Assembly: GCA_021769135.1 (NCBI GenBank)
Contig: JAETTM010000024.1
Coordinates: 1-53,984, forward strand
DNA from: Lachnospiraceae bacterium
GTDB lineage: Bacteria; Bacillota; Clostridia; Lachnospirales; Lachnospiraceae
Direction of reading: 5' to 3'
Length of the DNA: 53,984 bases
Shown here: positions 42,925 through 51,617 of the stretch, in pieces
Position numbering within the stretch: the stretch's first letter is position 1
How the letters are laid out: every line of letters starts with the position of its first letter
Translations under genes and position numbers: made by a program
Notes under the pieces: generated by a model
Database searches by the model: none
What the model was told of the DNA's origin: nothing
What the model saw: the letters and a program-made list of their open reading frames with translations, nothing else

Positions 42925-43152
42925 ATGCACGTGCTATGGGCGCAGTCTGATTTTATGGGATGCAGATGCTGGATGTCTGACGGAAAATCACATGGATACG
43001 GAAGCATATTGTTAGACGATGGATTGGCAGAATCGCTGATTGTAAGCCAAATGGGACATACCAATATCAAGACCACAAAGGAGCATTATTACAGAAACCG
43101 CAGGAATGCAGACCAGATTATGAGCGAATTGGATAAGGTTACGGCATTATAG
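42925..43152 (+). pseudogene. remnant of a tyrosine recombinase (integrase) C-terminus
   Basis: The last about 55 codons (SHGYGSILLDDGLAESLIVS, then QMGHTNIKTTKEHYYRNRR) align with the C-terminal catalytic part of phage or transposon tyrosine recombinases: MGHTNIKTT carries the late catalytic His, and HYY holds the nucleophile Tyr. The usual HDLRHT motif upstream is degraded, with no Arg, and the rest of the catalytic domain is missing, so the gene is dead. It lies 155 bases from the 3' end of tRNA-Glu, a common integration site. The upstream part of the frame looks non-homologous. No ribosome site precedes the ATG. Confidence 0.75.
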
Positions 43153-43221
43153 CAAAACCGTTTGACTACCTTTTTGACTACCTCAAAAATGCAAGGCCAG
43201 GGCAATACCCATTCCAGCAAA

Positions 43222-43267
43222 GAAAAAAATTCTCAAAGCCCGCATAAATGCGATGCTAAGAGAACTT
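43222..43267 (-). terminator. terminator of the tRNA-Glu transcript
   Basis: On the - strand, GTTCTC...GAGAAT, AGC...GCT and an inner CGCAT/ATGCG pair form a stem followed by a run of seven T. It lies 40 bases past the tRNA 3' end. Confidence 0.65.
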
Positions 43268-43306
43268 TCCCGGGTTGGGCTGTTCATTAAATAAATAAAC
43301 AGTCAA

Positions 43307-43378
43307 CAGCTCGTAGGGGAATCGAACCCCTGTTTCCGCCGTGAGAGGGCGGCGTCTTGACCGCTTGACCAACGAGCC
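43307..43378 (-). tRNA. tRNA-Glu (anticodon CTC)
   Basis: The - strand folds as a 72-base cloverleaf: acceptor GGCTCGT/ACGAGCT with a G1-U72 wobble, D-arm GGTCAAGCGGTC, anticodon stem CCGCC/GGCGG with loop CTCTCAC (anticodon CTC at 43343-43345), and T-arm AGGGG TTCGATT CCCCT. Discriminator is G. CCA is not encoded. This anticodon reads GAG. The gene has its own promoter and terminator and runs opposite to all flanking genes. Confidence 0.95.
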
Positions 43379-43425
43379 ATATCCATTGGCAATGATTTTT
43401 CCGTAATTCATCTGCCGACTTGATT

Positions 43426-43454
43426 ATTCTATTATAAAATATTAAATTATGCAA
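43426..43454 (-). promoter_or_regulatory. promoter for tRNA-Glu
   Basis: On the - strand, TTGCAT (43454-43449), 17 bases and TAGAAT (43431-43426) form a plausible sigma-A promoter about 48 bases before the tRNA 5' end. Confidence 0.5.
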
Positions 43455-43548
43455 GTGTTTTTTTCATATTTTTTTAATTATGTGTAAAAATATGTAAAAA
43501 TTCCGACGGGGCACCCTTAAAGCCAAGGAAAATTCCGTAAATTTTCCC

Positions 43549-43577
43549 TTGCATTTTCCAATTGCCAGTGCTATAGT
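43549..43577 (+). promoter_or_regulatory. promoter for the rimP-nusA-infB operon
   Basis: TTGCAT (43549-43554), a 17-base spacer and TATAGT (43572-43577) with TGC directly before it form a strong extended -10 promoter. It diverges from the tRNA-Glu promoter. Confidence 0.7.
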
Positions 43578-43606
43578 AATAAGAAGATAATATGTTACCG
43601 TTAATT

Positions 43607-43634
43607 AGAGTGGACTTGCGAGTCCACTCTTTTT
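43607..43634 (+). terminator. terminator/attenuator hairpin in the rimP leader
   Basis: AGAGTGGACT (43607-43616) and AGTCCACTCT (43621-43630) form a perfect 10-bp stem with a TGCG tetraloop, followed by four further T. It lies about 25 bases after the predicted transcription start and 40 bases before the rimP ATG, so it should cut most transcripts short unless bypassed. No antiterminator fold was identified. Confidence 0.8.
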
Positions 43635-43674
43635 GCGAGAATAGAAAATGGTGGGGAAAGGAATAAACGAAAGG

Positions 43675-44139
43675 ATGTCTAAAAGAGAAACGTATGAAAA
43701 CAACACGGAGAAGCTTCTTTTGCCGATAGCGGAAAAGGCAGGGGTGGAAATTTACGATGTGGAGTATGTGAAGGAAGGAAGCGAGTTTTATTTAAGGGCT
43801 TATATCGATAAACCGGGCGGAGTGGATATCAATGATTGCGAGCGTGTGAGCCGGGCGTTATCGGATGCGCTGGATGAAGAAGATTTTATCCCGGATGCAT
43901 ATATTTTGGAGGTGAGCAGCCCCGGGCTTGGCAGGACATTAAAAAAGGATAAGCATCTGGAAAAGAGCCTTGGGGAAGAAGTGGAGATAAAAACGTATAA
44001 GCCTGTTGGAAAATGCAAGGAATTTAAAGGTACTTTGAAGTCATATAATGAAAATTCCATAATTATAGAGACGGAAGGCGAAGAACTGGTTTTTGAGAAA
44101 ACGGATATTGCGGTCATAAGATTGGCAATTGATTTTTAA
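43675..44139 (+). CDS. rimP: ribosome maturation factor RimP
   Basis: This protein of about 154 residues has the RimP N-terminal domain (EIYDVEYVKEGSEFYLRAYI), the middle SxxLDE.. region ending YILEVSSPGLGRTLKKDKHL and the C-terminal SH3-like domain. It assists 30S assembly. An ATG at 43648 is possible, but the product starting at 43675 (MSKRETYE) fits the family's N-terminus better. It is the first gene of the nusA operon. Confidence 0.93.
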   Translation: MSKRETYENNTEKLLLPIAEKAGVEIYDVEYVKEGSEFYLRAYIDKPGGVDINDCERVSRALSDALDEEDFIPDAYILEVSSPGLGRTLKKDKHLEKSLGEEVEIKTYKPVGKCKEFKGTLKSYNENSIIIETEGEELVFEKTDIAVIRLAIDF

Positions 44140-44162
44140 CCAAGAAAGGAAATGAGGATAAA

Positions 44163-45443
44163 ATGAACAAGGAATTAATGGAAGCGTTGGATATTTTGGA
44201 GAAAGAAAAGGAAATAAGCAAAGAGACATTATTTGATGCGATTGAAAACTCATTGATAACGGCCTGCAAAAACCATTTCGGAAAGTCGGATAATATCAAG
44301 GTGGAAATCGATAAAGAGACCTGCGACTTTTTATGCTATGCGGAAAAAGAAGTGGTGGAAGAGGTAGAAGATGAATGCACTCAGATAGATTTGGAGGATG
44401 CGCTTAAGATTTCCAAACGGGCGCAGTTGGGCGATATTGTACATGTGGAAATCAAATCAAAGGAATTTGGACGTATTGCAACCCAGAATGCAAAAAACGT
44501 AATTCTGCAGAAAATAAGGGAAGAAGAAAGAAGCGTTATCTACAACCAATATTTTGAGAAGGAAAAAGATGTAGTAACCGGTATTGTACAGCGCTATGTA
44601 GGAAGGAATATCAGCATCAACCTGGGAAAAGCGGACGGCATTTTAAATGAGAGCGAGCAGGTAAAGGGCGAGATGTTTAAACCTACCGAGAGAATCAAGG
44701 TATATATATTGGAAGTGAAAAATACGCCGAAGGGACCCCGCATTTTAGTGAGCCGTACACATCCGGAACTGGTAAAACGGCTTTTCGAATCCGAGGTGAC
44801 GGAAATCAAGGACGGCACGGTAGAAATCAAGAGCATCGCCAGGGAGGCGGGGAGCAGGACGAAAATGGCAGTATGGTCGAATAACCCCAACGTAGACGCG
44901 GTAGGCGCATGTGTAGGAATAAATGGTTCAAGAGTAAATACAATTGTAGAAGAACTGAGGGGAGAAAAGATAGATATTATCAATTGGGATGAGAATCCGG
45001 GCAATATGATTCAGAATGCATTATCCCCGGCAAAAATTGTTGCGGTATTTGCCGACCCGGATGAAAAGACGGCAAAGGTTGTGGTGCCGGATTACCAGCT
45101 GTCATTGGCCATTGGCAAGGAAGGGCAGAATGCTAGGCTGGCGGCAAGGCTTACCGGATATAAAATAGACATTAAAAACGAAACCCAGGCCAAGGATGCG
45201 CCGGGCTTCCGCTATGAAGACTATATCGACGATTATGAAGAGTATGACGAGGACGAATACGAAGGGGAATATGAGGAGGAATCCGCTGATTCGTTGGTAG
45301 AGGATGAAAACTGGGAAGAAGGCGAAAGCTGGGAAGAGGCCCCGGAAGAAGAGTTTGACGGGGAGGACAGCAGCTGGGAAGAGGCTGCGGACGAAGAGGA
45401 CGGCTGGAAAGAAAAGGCGGAGGAAGATTGGACGGAAGAATAA
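44163..45443 (+). CDS. nusA: transcription termination/antitermination factor NusA
   Basis: This 426-residue protein has the NusA N-terminal RNA-polymerase-binding domain (1-125), S1 domain (about 135-200), then two KH domains (GACVGINGSRVNTIVEEL and IGKEGQNARLAARLTGY). The last 75 residues are an extremely acidic Glu/Asp/Tyr/Trp-rich tail. E. coli has two acidic repeats there, but most Firmicutes end near residue 370. NusA regulates pausing, termination and antitermination, and could act on the hairpin in its own leader. Confidence 0.96.
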   Translation: MNKELMEALDILEKEKEISKETLFDAIENSLITACKNHFGKSDNIKVEIDKETCDFLCYAEKEVVEEVEDECTQIDLEDALKISKRAQLGDIVHVEIKSKEFGRIATQNAKNVILQKIREEERSVIYNQYFEKEKDVVTGIVQRYVGRNISINLGKADGILNESEQVKGEMFKPTERIKVYILEVKNTPKGPRILVSRTHPELVKRLFESEVTEIKDGTVEIKSIAREAGSRTKMAVWSNNPNVDAVGACVGINGSRVNTIVEELRGEKIDIINWDENPGNMIQNALSPAKIVAVFADPDEKTAKVVVPDYQLSLAIGKEGQNARLAARLTGYKIDIKNETQAKDAPGFRYEDYIDDYEEYDEDEYEGEYEEESADSLVEDENWEEGESWEEAPEEEFDGEDSSWEEAADEEDGWKEKAEEDWTEE

Positions 45444-45464
45444 TTTTTGGAGGGAGGAGAGCAT

Positions 45465-45794
45465 ATGGCAAAAAAAATCCCTTTGAGACAATGTGTCGGA
45501 TGTTTGGAAATGAAAAGCAAGAAAGAAATGATACGTGTGTTAAAAACAGCGGAGAACAGCATTATCCTGGATAAGACAGGAAGGAAAAACGGACGGGGGG
45601 CGTATTTGTGCATGACAAGCGAATGCCTGAAACGGGCGAGGAAGAACAAAGGGCTGGAGCGTTCCTTGAAAATGAGTATTCCGGATGAAGTGTACGAAAA
45701 TCTGGAGAAGGAGTTTGAGGAAGTTGAAAGAAAAACGCTTTCAACTATTGATGTTAAGTCCGCTGAGGCGGACACGGGGTATAAAAATGGATAA
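45465..45794 (+). CDS. ylxR: YlxR family RNA-binding protein (RnpM)
   Basis: This 109-residue protein starts MAKKIPLRQCVGCLEMKSKK, the YlxR signature, and carries GRKNGRGAYLCMTSECLKRA. YlxR (RnpM in Bacillus) binds RNase P RNA and modulates its activity. GGAGGGAGGAG precedes the ATG at 45465. The C-terminal 25 residues (about 85-109) are an extension beyond the core domain. It overlaps the next gene by 8 bases. Confidence 0.93.
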   Translation: MAKKIPLRQCVGCLEMKSKKEMIRVLKTAENSIILDKTGRKNGRGAYLCMTSECLKRARKNKGLERSLKMSIPDEVYENLEKEFEEVERKTLSTIDVKSAEADTGYKNG

Positions 45795-46134
45795 AATTTA
45801 TTCATTGCTGGGATTGGCAATGCGGTCCAGAAATTTGGTGAGCGGGAGTTTTGCCACGGAGAAAGCGGTAAAAAGCGGCAAGGCGGTAATGGTAATTGTC
45901 AGCCAAGATGCTTCGAAGAATACTGAAAAAATGTTTCGTAATATGTGTGATTTTTATCACGTGCCCCTGTTCCGGTATGGTCAAAAAGAAGAACTGGGCC
46001 ACGCTTTGGGAAAAGATATGCGTACTGCATTGGCTCTTACGGACGAAGGATTTGCGAGAACGATAAGAAAGCATTTGGAGGCAATTGAACAGGAAGACGG
46101 AGGTAGTAAGCATGGCGAAAATGAAAGTACATGA
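45787..46134 (+). CDS. L7Ae-family ribosomal protein (YlxQ-like)
   Basis: This 115-residue protein has the L7Ae/L30e fold signature: [20 protein letters not shown], then [13 protein letters not shown] and [19 protein letters not shown]. Such proteins bind kink-turn RNAs; YlxQ sits between ylxR and infB in Firmicutes. It starts within the last codons of ylxR and ends inside infB, so the three are coupled. Confidence 0.92.
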   Translation: MDKIYSLLGLAMRSRNLVSGSFATEKAVKSGKAVMVIVSQDASKNTEKMFRNMCDFYHVPLFRYGQKEELGHALGKDMRTALALTDEGFARTIRKHLEAIEQEDGGSKHGENEST

Positions 46135-49100
46135 ACTTGCGAAGGAATTAGATAGACAAAGCAAAGAACTGATTGCTTTTTTACAGGAAAATGGGATTGA
46201 TGCGAAAGTGGCGCAAAGTTCTATCGAAGATGATGCCATAGCGCTGGTAAGAAAGCATTTTAAAAAAGATAAGCAGGAAAGCATGGAAACGTCTAGAGGG
46301 AGTATGGAAACTGTAAAAACCAATACGGAAGATGCAAAAGGAAGCGGCGAAACCGTAAAGAAAAATACAGAATCCGTAAAAGGGGGCATGGAGCCGGCGA
46401 AAGAGGGGACGGCTGGCCCGGAAGTGCAGACGAAAAAAGATAGAACGAAGAAAACGGATATGAAAGAGGAGAAATCTATGACAAAAGAGGGAGAAAATGC
46501 TGGCGAAGCACCAAAGAAGAAGAAGAAAATAATTTTTGTGAGCAACCCTCATAATAGTAAAATGGCAGGGCCGAAACAAAGGCCTGCAGGGGAGAAGAAG
46601 CCTCAGCCTGCAAACAACCAGAGGCAGGGAGGCTTTAACAGGCCGAATAAAGTGGAAAAACCGGCGCCTTATCGGCCCGTAAAACCGCTGACACCTCCTT
46701 CCCCTACGCCGCCGGTTACTATGATACCGTCGAACAACAATATGCCGAAGCGGGATTCCAGGCCGAAGAATGAGAATAAAAAACCGGATGCAGCGGCGGA
46801 AATGAATGCGGCGAACCAGGAAAAGACAGTGGCGTCCCCTGCTATAAGCCAAGAACCGGTGCAGATGAAAAAAGCGGAAAACATCAGGCCGGAACGGATA
46901 GAACGAAGCGATAGGGCAGAACGGCCCAATTGGAATGACAGGGCAGAACGCCAGGAGAAAATCGAGCGGCCCGGCCGGGGCGACAGGGCGGAGCGCCAAG
47001 AGAAGGGCGATAGGCCCGGCAAGACGGATAGCAGGCAAAGAGGCGGCGAAAATCAGAGAAGGCCGGATGGCAGGAATGAGAATAGAAATGAAAATAGAAG
47101 CAATAATAGAAATGATGGGCGGAGAATGGAAGGCCAGAACCGCAGGCCTTTTGAAAGCGGCCAAGGCGATAGGCGCAATGCTTCTGGCGGGCAAAATTAT
47201 AATAGGTTTGGGGCAAATAACGACCGCCCTGTCAGAGGAAATGGAGGGCAGGACAATAAATTCAGAAAGCCTGCGTCCGCTAAAGGATTCATACCGGAGA
47301 GCCCGGCTAAGGATCAGGAGAAGCATAGGGATGAAGAGAAGCGCAGAATTAACCAGGAAAGGGATAAACGCTCTAAGAAGGACTTGATTTACGAAGAGGA
47401 TGACAGGAAAGCAGCCGGCAGGAACAAGGCCGGGAAGTTTATCAAACCGGAGAAAAAAGTCGAAGAGGTCAAGGAAGAACAAATTAAGGTAATTGTACTG
47501 CCGGAATCCCTGACCATTAAAGATTTGGCCGATAAGATGAAGATGCAGCCTTCTGCCATTATCAAAAAGCTGTTCCTGCAGGGGCAGATTGTGACCGTGA
47601 ATTCGGAGCTTTCTTTTGAAGATGCGGAAAATATTGCCATTGAGTACGATATTATCTGCGAAAAAGAAGTAAAAGTGGATGTCATCGAGGAACTCTTAAA
47701 GGAAGAGGAAGAAAAAGAAGAAGATATGACAAAAAGGCCTCCGGTTATCTGCGTCATGGGCCATGTTGACCATGGGAAAACCTCCCTGCTGGATGCCATC
47801 CGTAAAACAAATGTAACGGATAAGGAAGCGGGCGGCATTACTCAGCATATAGGAGCTTATACCGTAAAGGTAGGGGAAGAGAAAATTACTTTCCTGGATA
47901 CGCCGGGCCATGAAGCGTTCACGGCGATGCGTATGAGGGGGGCGAATTCCACCGATATCGCGATTCTGGTAGTTGCGGCGGATGACGGAGTGATGCCCCA
48001 GACGGTAGAAGCTATTAATCATGCTAAGGCGGCCGGGATAGAAATTATAGTGGCAGTAAATAAAATTGATAAACCGAATGCCAATGTGGACAGGGTAAAA
48101 CAGGAACTGACGGAATATGAACTGATTCCGGTGGACTGGGGCGGAAGCACGGAATATGTGCCGGTATCCGCAAAAACCGGCGAGGGCATTGACGTTTTGT
48201 TGGAAACGATTCTTTTAACGTCAGAGATACTGGAGCTTAAGGCGAATACGAAGAGACAGGCGAGAGGGCTCGTCATCGAAGCGGAATTGGATAAAGGAAG
48301 AGGGCCGGTGGCAACCGTGCTTGTGCAGAAAGGAACTTTGCATGTGGGAGACTTCATATCCGCAGGTTCCAGCCATGGCAAAGTAAGGGCAATGATTGAC
48401 GATAAGGGCAGAAGGGTTAAAGAAGCGCTTCCCTCCACCCCGGTGGAAATCTTAGGCCTTTCCGATGTGCCCAGCGCAGGGGAAGTATTCCTTGCACATG
48501 AAAATGATAAAACGGCAAAATCTTATGCGGAAACTTATCTGGCGCAGAATAAAGAGAAGATGCTGGAAGAAACCAAGTCGAAGATGTCATTGGACGATTT
48601 GTTTACACAGATTCAGGCGGGCAATTTGAAGGAGCTTAACCTGATTATTAAGGCAGACGTCCAGGGCAGCGTGGAAGCCGTAAAGCAGAGCCTGCTTAAG
48701 CTGTCCAACGAAGAAGTGGTGGTAAAATGTATCCATGGCGGCGTAGGTGCGATTACGGAATCCGACGTTTCTTTGGCATCGGCATCGTCCGCGATTATTA
48801 TTGGCTTCAATGTAAGGCCGGATGCCATGGCTAAGGCGGTTGCGGAAAGGGAAGGCGTGGATATCAGGCTGTATAAAGTGATTTATCAGGCAATTGAGGA
48901 TGTAGAGGCCGCGATGAAAGGAATGCTGGATCCTATCTTCGAGGAAAAGGTTATCGGCCATGCGGAAGTACGCCAGATATTCAAGGCTTCCGCAGTGGGG
49001 AATATTGCCGGTTCCTATATATTGGACGGTATTTTCAAGAGAGACTGCAAGATACGCATTACAAGGGAAGGGGAACAGATTTACGAAGGCGCCCTCGCTT

Positions 49101-49234
49101 CCTTAAAGAGGTTCAAGGATGACGTGAAGGAAGTGAAGGCTGGTTTCGAATGCGGCCTTGTATTCGAAGGTTTTGACCAGATGCAGGAATTGGATATTGT
49201 AGAAGCCTATGTCATGGTAGAAGTACCCCGATAG
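46112..49234 (+). CDS. infB: translation initiation factor IF-2
   Basis: This 1040-residue GTPase has the IF2 N-terminal domain ([20 protein letters not shown]), a very long low-complexity Arg/Asn/Asp/Glu/Gly-rich region (about 70-440) and the conserved C-terminal G-domain with G1 GHVDHGKT at about 550-557, DTPGHEAF and NKIDKP, followed by domains II, III and IV. IF2 brings fMet-tRNA to the ribosome. Bacillus IF2 is about 716 residues, so the extra length is mainly the disordered N-terminal part. The ATG at 46112 follows GGAGG; upstream codons lack one. Confidence 0.97.
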   Translation: MAKMKVHELAKELDRQSKELIAFLQENGIDAKVAQSSIEDDAIALVRKHFKKDKQESMETSRGSMETVKTNTEDAKGSGETVKKNTESVKGGMEPAKEGTAGPEVQTKKDRTKKTDMKEEKSMTKEGENAGEAPKKKKKIIFVSNPHNSKMAGPKQRPAGEKKPQPANNQRQGGFNRPNKVEKPAPYRPVKPLTPPSPTPPVTMIPSNNNMPKRDSRPKNENKKPDAAAEMNAANQEKTVASPAISQEPVQMKKAENIRPERIERSDRAERPNWNDRAERQEKIERPGRGDRAERQEKGDRPGKTDSRQRGGENQRRPDGRNENRNENRSNNRNDGRRMEGQNRRPFESGQGDRRNASGGQNYNRFGANNDRPVRGNGGQDNKFRKPASAKGFIPESPAKDQEKHRDEEKRRINQERDKRSKKDLIYEEDDRKAAGRNKAGKFIKPEKKVEEVKEEQIKVIVLPESLTIKDLADKMKMQPSAIIKKLFLQGQIVTVNSELSFEDAENIAIEYDIICEKEVKVDVIEELLKEEEEKEEDMTKRPPVICVMGHVDHGKTSLLDAIRKTNVTDKEAGGITQHIGAYTVKVGEEKITFLDTPGHEAFTAMRMRGANSTDIAILVVAADDGVMPQTVEAINHAKAAGIEIIVAVNKIDKPNANVDRVKQELTEYELIPVDWGGSTEYVPVSAKTGEGIDVLLETILLTSEILELKANTKRQARGLVIEAELDKGRGPVATVLVQKGTLHVGDFISAGSSHGKVRAMIDDKGRRVKEALPSTPVEILGLSDVPSAGEVFLAHENDKTAKSYAETYLAQNKEKMLEETKSKMSLDDLFTQIQAGNLKELNLIIKADVQGSVEAVKQSLLKLSNEEVVVKCIHGGVGAITESDVSLASASSAIIIGFNVRPDAMAKAVAEREGVDIRLYKVIYQAIEDVEAAMKGMLDPIFEEKVIGHAEVRQIFKASAVGNIAGSYILDGIFKRDCKIRITREGEQIYEGALASLKRFKDDVKEVKAGFECGLVFEGFDQMQELDIVEAYVMVEVPR

Positions 49235-49292
49235 TATATGGGATGAGTCAAATGCCCCGTAGCAAGGCTGGCGGGAGTAAAGGAGCATGGAC

Positions 49293-49676
49293 ATGAGGAA
49301 AAACAGTATTAAAAATATAAGGATTAATGGTGAAGTGCAGAGGGCGTTGGCTGAAATCATACGCGGGGGGATAAAGGACCCGCGAATCAGCCCGCTGACT
49401 TCCGTAGTATCCGTGGAGGTGTCGCCGGATTTGAAAACATGCAAGGCGTGGATCAGCGTTTTAGGCGATGAGGATATGGAAAAGAGCACTATGGAAGGCT
49501 TGAAAAGTGCGGCAGGCTATATAAGAAATCAGTTGGCAAAGGAAGTGAACCTGAGGCACACGCCGGACATTACTTTTATTGTGGAGCAGTCAATTGCTTA
49601 CGGGGTAAAAATGTCGAAGCTGATTGACGAAGTGAATAAGGATAGTAAGGAAAGCAAGGAAAGCGGGCAGCGATAG
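49293..49676 (+). CDS. rbfA: ribosome-binding factor A
   Basis: This 127-residue protein has a KH-type fold with NGEVQRALAEIIRGGIKDPR (about 12-31), RISPLTSVVSVEVSPDLKTC and the C-terminal LRHTPDITFIVEQSI. RbfA binds 30S near helix 1 of 16S rRNA during cold adaptation and maturation. The ATG at 49293 lies 7 bases from AGGAG; the ATG at 49287 is too close. It follows infB as in most bacteria. Confidence 0.96.
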   Translation: MRKNSIKNIRINGEVQRALAEIIRGGIKDPRISPLTSVVSVEVSPDLKTCKAWISVLGDEDMEKSTMEGLKSAAGYIRNQLAKEVNLRHTPDITFIVEQSIAYGVKMSKLIDEVNKDSKESKESGQR

Positions 49677-49698
49677 GAAGCGCAGAAATGAGGTAAAT

Positions 49699-50688
49699 AT
49701 GAAGATAGCAACAGAGGTAAAGGATGCGAAAACGATAGGTATCAGCGGACATATTAGGCCGGATGGGGACTGTGTAGGCGCATGTATGGCCTTATATCTG
49801 TATTTAAAGAAGGTTTATCCAGAAAAGGAAGTGGAGTTGTTTTTGGAGCAGCCATCTGAGGTATTCCGCTGTATCAAGGATATCGACCAGATTCGTACGG
49901 ATTTAGAGGAAGGTGCGGAGAAGGAAGGGGATTTCGATGTTTTTATTGCGCTGGATACGGCAAAAGAACGTATGGGCGCTGCGGAAGCGCTGTTTGACAG
50001 GGCCGGGAAAACGATAAATATCGACCATCATGTGAGCAACCCGGGAAGCGGGATGGTAAATTATATCGATACCCAGGCAAGCTCTACCAGCGAACTGGTT
50101 TTTGATGTGATGGAAGAAGATGAAATAGACGTGGAAATCGCAAAGGCGATTTATATAGGGATAGTGCACGATACGGGGGTGTTCCGGTATTCCAACACTT
50201 CCCCGAAGACGATGGCGATTGGGGCAAAGCTGTTAAGTTTCGGGTTCGACCATTCGGATCTCATTGAAAAAACTTTTTATGAAAAAACTTATGTGCAGAA
50301 TCTTTTGCTTGGCCGCGCCCTTCTGGAAAGCATTCTTATTATGGACGGGAAATGTATTGTCAGCGCAATCGGAAAGCGGACATTGGATTTCTACCAAGCC
50401 AGCCCTAAAGATTTGGAAGGCGTGGTCAGCCAGCTTAATCAGACGGAAGGAACAGAATGCACGATTTTCATGTACCAGACAGGGGTACAGGAGTACAAGG
50501 TGAGCCTGCGTTCGAAAGGGAAGGTGGATGTGGCGCAGGTTGCCCAGTATTTTGATGGAGGAGGCCATGTGCGTGCCGCAGGATGTACGATGAACGGAAC
50601 GTTCTATGATGTGGTAAACAACCTCACCTTACATATTGAGAGACAGCTAAAGATGGCAGATAATAGCCAGGATGAGGGGATTGCGTAA
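49699..50688 (+). CDS. nrnA: DHH-family bifunctional oligoribonuclease/PAP phosphatase NrnA
   Basis: This 329-residue DHH/DHHA1 protein has HIRPDGDCVGACMAL (metal-binding HxxxDxD, about 18-32), ALDTAKERMG, the DHH motif in NIDHHVSNPGSG (about 108-119) and the C-terminal GGGHVRAAGC substrate site. NrnA degrades short RNAs (nanoRNA, pGpG) and dephosphorylates pAp. Its place between rbfA and truB is the usual one in many Firmicutes. Confidence 0.94.
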   Translation: MKIATEVKDAKTIGISGHIRPDGDCVGACMALYLYLKKVYPEKEVELFLEQPSEVFRCIKDIDQIRTDLEEGAEKEGDFDVFIALDTAKERMGAAEALFDRAGKTINIDHHVSNPGSGMVNYIDTQASSTSELVFDVMEEDEIDVEIAKAIYIGIVHDTGVFRYSNTSPKTMAIGAKLLSFGFDHSDLIEKTFYEKTYVQNLLLGRALLESILIMDGKCIVSAIGKRTLDFYQASPKDLEGVVSQLNQTEGTECTIFMYQTGVQEYKVSLRSKGKVDVAQVAQYFDGGGHVRAAGCTMNGTFYDVVNNLTLHIERQLKMADNSQDEGIA

Positions 50689-50708
50689 TCGGCAGCGGGG
50701 AAACGCGG

Positions 50709-51617
50709 ATGTACAATGGAATTTTAAACGTATATAAAGAAGCGGGATTTACATCCCACGATGTGGTGGCTAAGCTGAGGGGAATTCTGAAGCAGAAGAA
50801 GATAGGGCATACGGGAACGTTGGATCCAGACGCGGTGGGTGTGCTGCCCGTCTGCCTGGGAAGCGGAACGAAGCTGTGCGGTATGCTGACGGATGCAGGA
50901 AAGGAATACCGGGCGGTGCTGCTTTTAGGGAAAGAGACCGACACACAGGATGGTTCGGGAAAGCTGCTTAAGGAATGTGAAGTGAAAGTATCCGAGAGGG
51001 AGGCCGCTGAAGCGGTTATGGCTTTTCTGGGGGATTACGAACAGATACCGCCCATGTATTCTGCAATCAAAATAAACGGGAAAAAACTGTATCAGCTGGC
51101 CAGGGAGGGAAAGGAAATAGAGCGCAAGCCCAGGAAGGTACGAATCTATTCCTTAGAGATAGAAAATATGGCGCTTCCCCGGATTATCATCCGGGTGGGG
51201 TGTTCCAAAGGCACTTATATCCGGACTTTGTGCCATGACATCGGCCGGAAGCTTGGGTGCGGAGGAATCATGGAGTCATTGGAAAGGACAAAAGCGGGAG
51301 GATTTTTGGCAGAGGATGCCTTGACTTTGGAAGATATAGAAAAATTGCAGGAGGAAGGCCGGTTGGAGGAGAGAATCGTGCCGGTGGATGCCATGTTGGC
51401 GGACTATGAGGCGGTAACGGTAGAATACCGGTTCCAAAAGCTAATCGATAATGGGAATGCTTTTTATCCTGATATGATAAAAGAAAGCAAAACATGCATA
51501 CCCGAGGAAAATGTCAGGGTATATAATGAAGAAGGCAGGTTTTACGGTATTTATAAGTTCTGCCGGGAGGAAGGGCGGTTTTGCCCGGTGAAAATGTTTA
51601 TGGAGAACGGACAATAG
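50709..51617 (+). CDS. truB: tRNA pseudouridine(55) synthase TruB
   Basis: This 302-residue enzyme has the TruB N-terminal LNVYKEAGFTSHDVV and the catalytic Asp39 in GHTGTLDPDAVGVLPVC, plus CSKGTYIRTLCHDIG (about 158-172). It makes pseudouridine 55 in the T-loop of tRNAs. The C-terminal region has a normal PUA-like length. It ends next to ribF with a TAG directly before its ATG. Confidence 0.97.
   Translation: MYNGILNVYKEAGFTSHDVVAKLRGILKQKKIGHTGTLDPDAVGVLPVCLGSGTKLCGMLTDAGKEYRAVLLLGKETDTQDGSGKLLKECEVKVSEREAAEAVMAFLGDYEQIPPMYSAIKINGKKLYQLAREGKEIERKPRKVRIYSLEIENMALPRIIIRVGCSKGTYIRTLCHDIGRKLGCGGIMESLERTKAGGFLAEDALTLEDIEKLQEEGRLEERIVPVDAMLADYEAVTVEYRFQKLIDNGNAFYPDMIKESKTCIPEENVRVYNEEGRFYGIYKFCREEGRFCPVKMFMENGQ

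Noticed and set aside
42925-43152. Functional integrase gene
   Set aside because: The early catalytic residues and most of the domain are missing and no ribosome site is present; listed as a pseudogene instead.
46181-47482. 433-codon antisense ORF opposite infB
   Set aside because: It arises from the low-complexity N-terminal coding region of infB.
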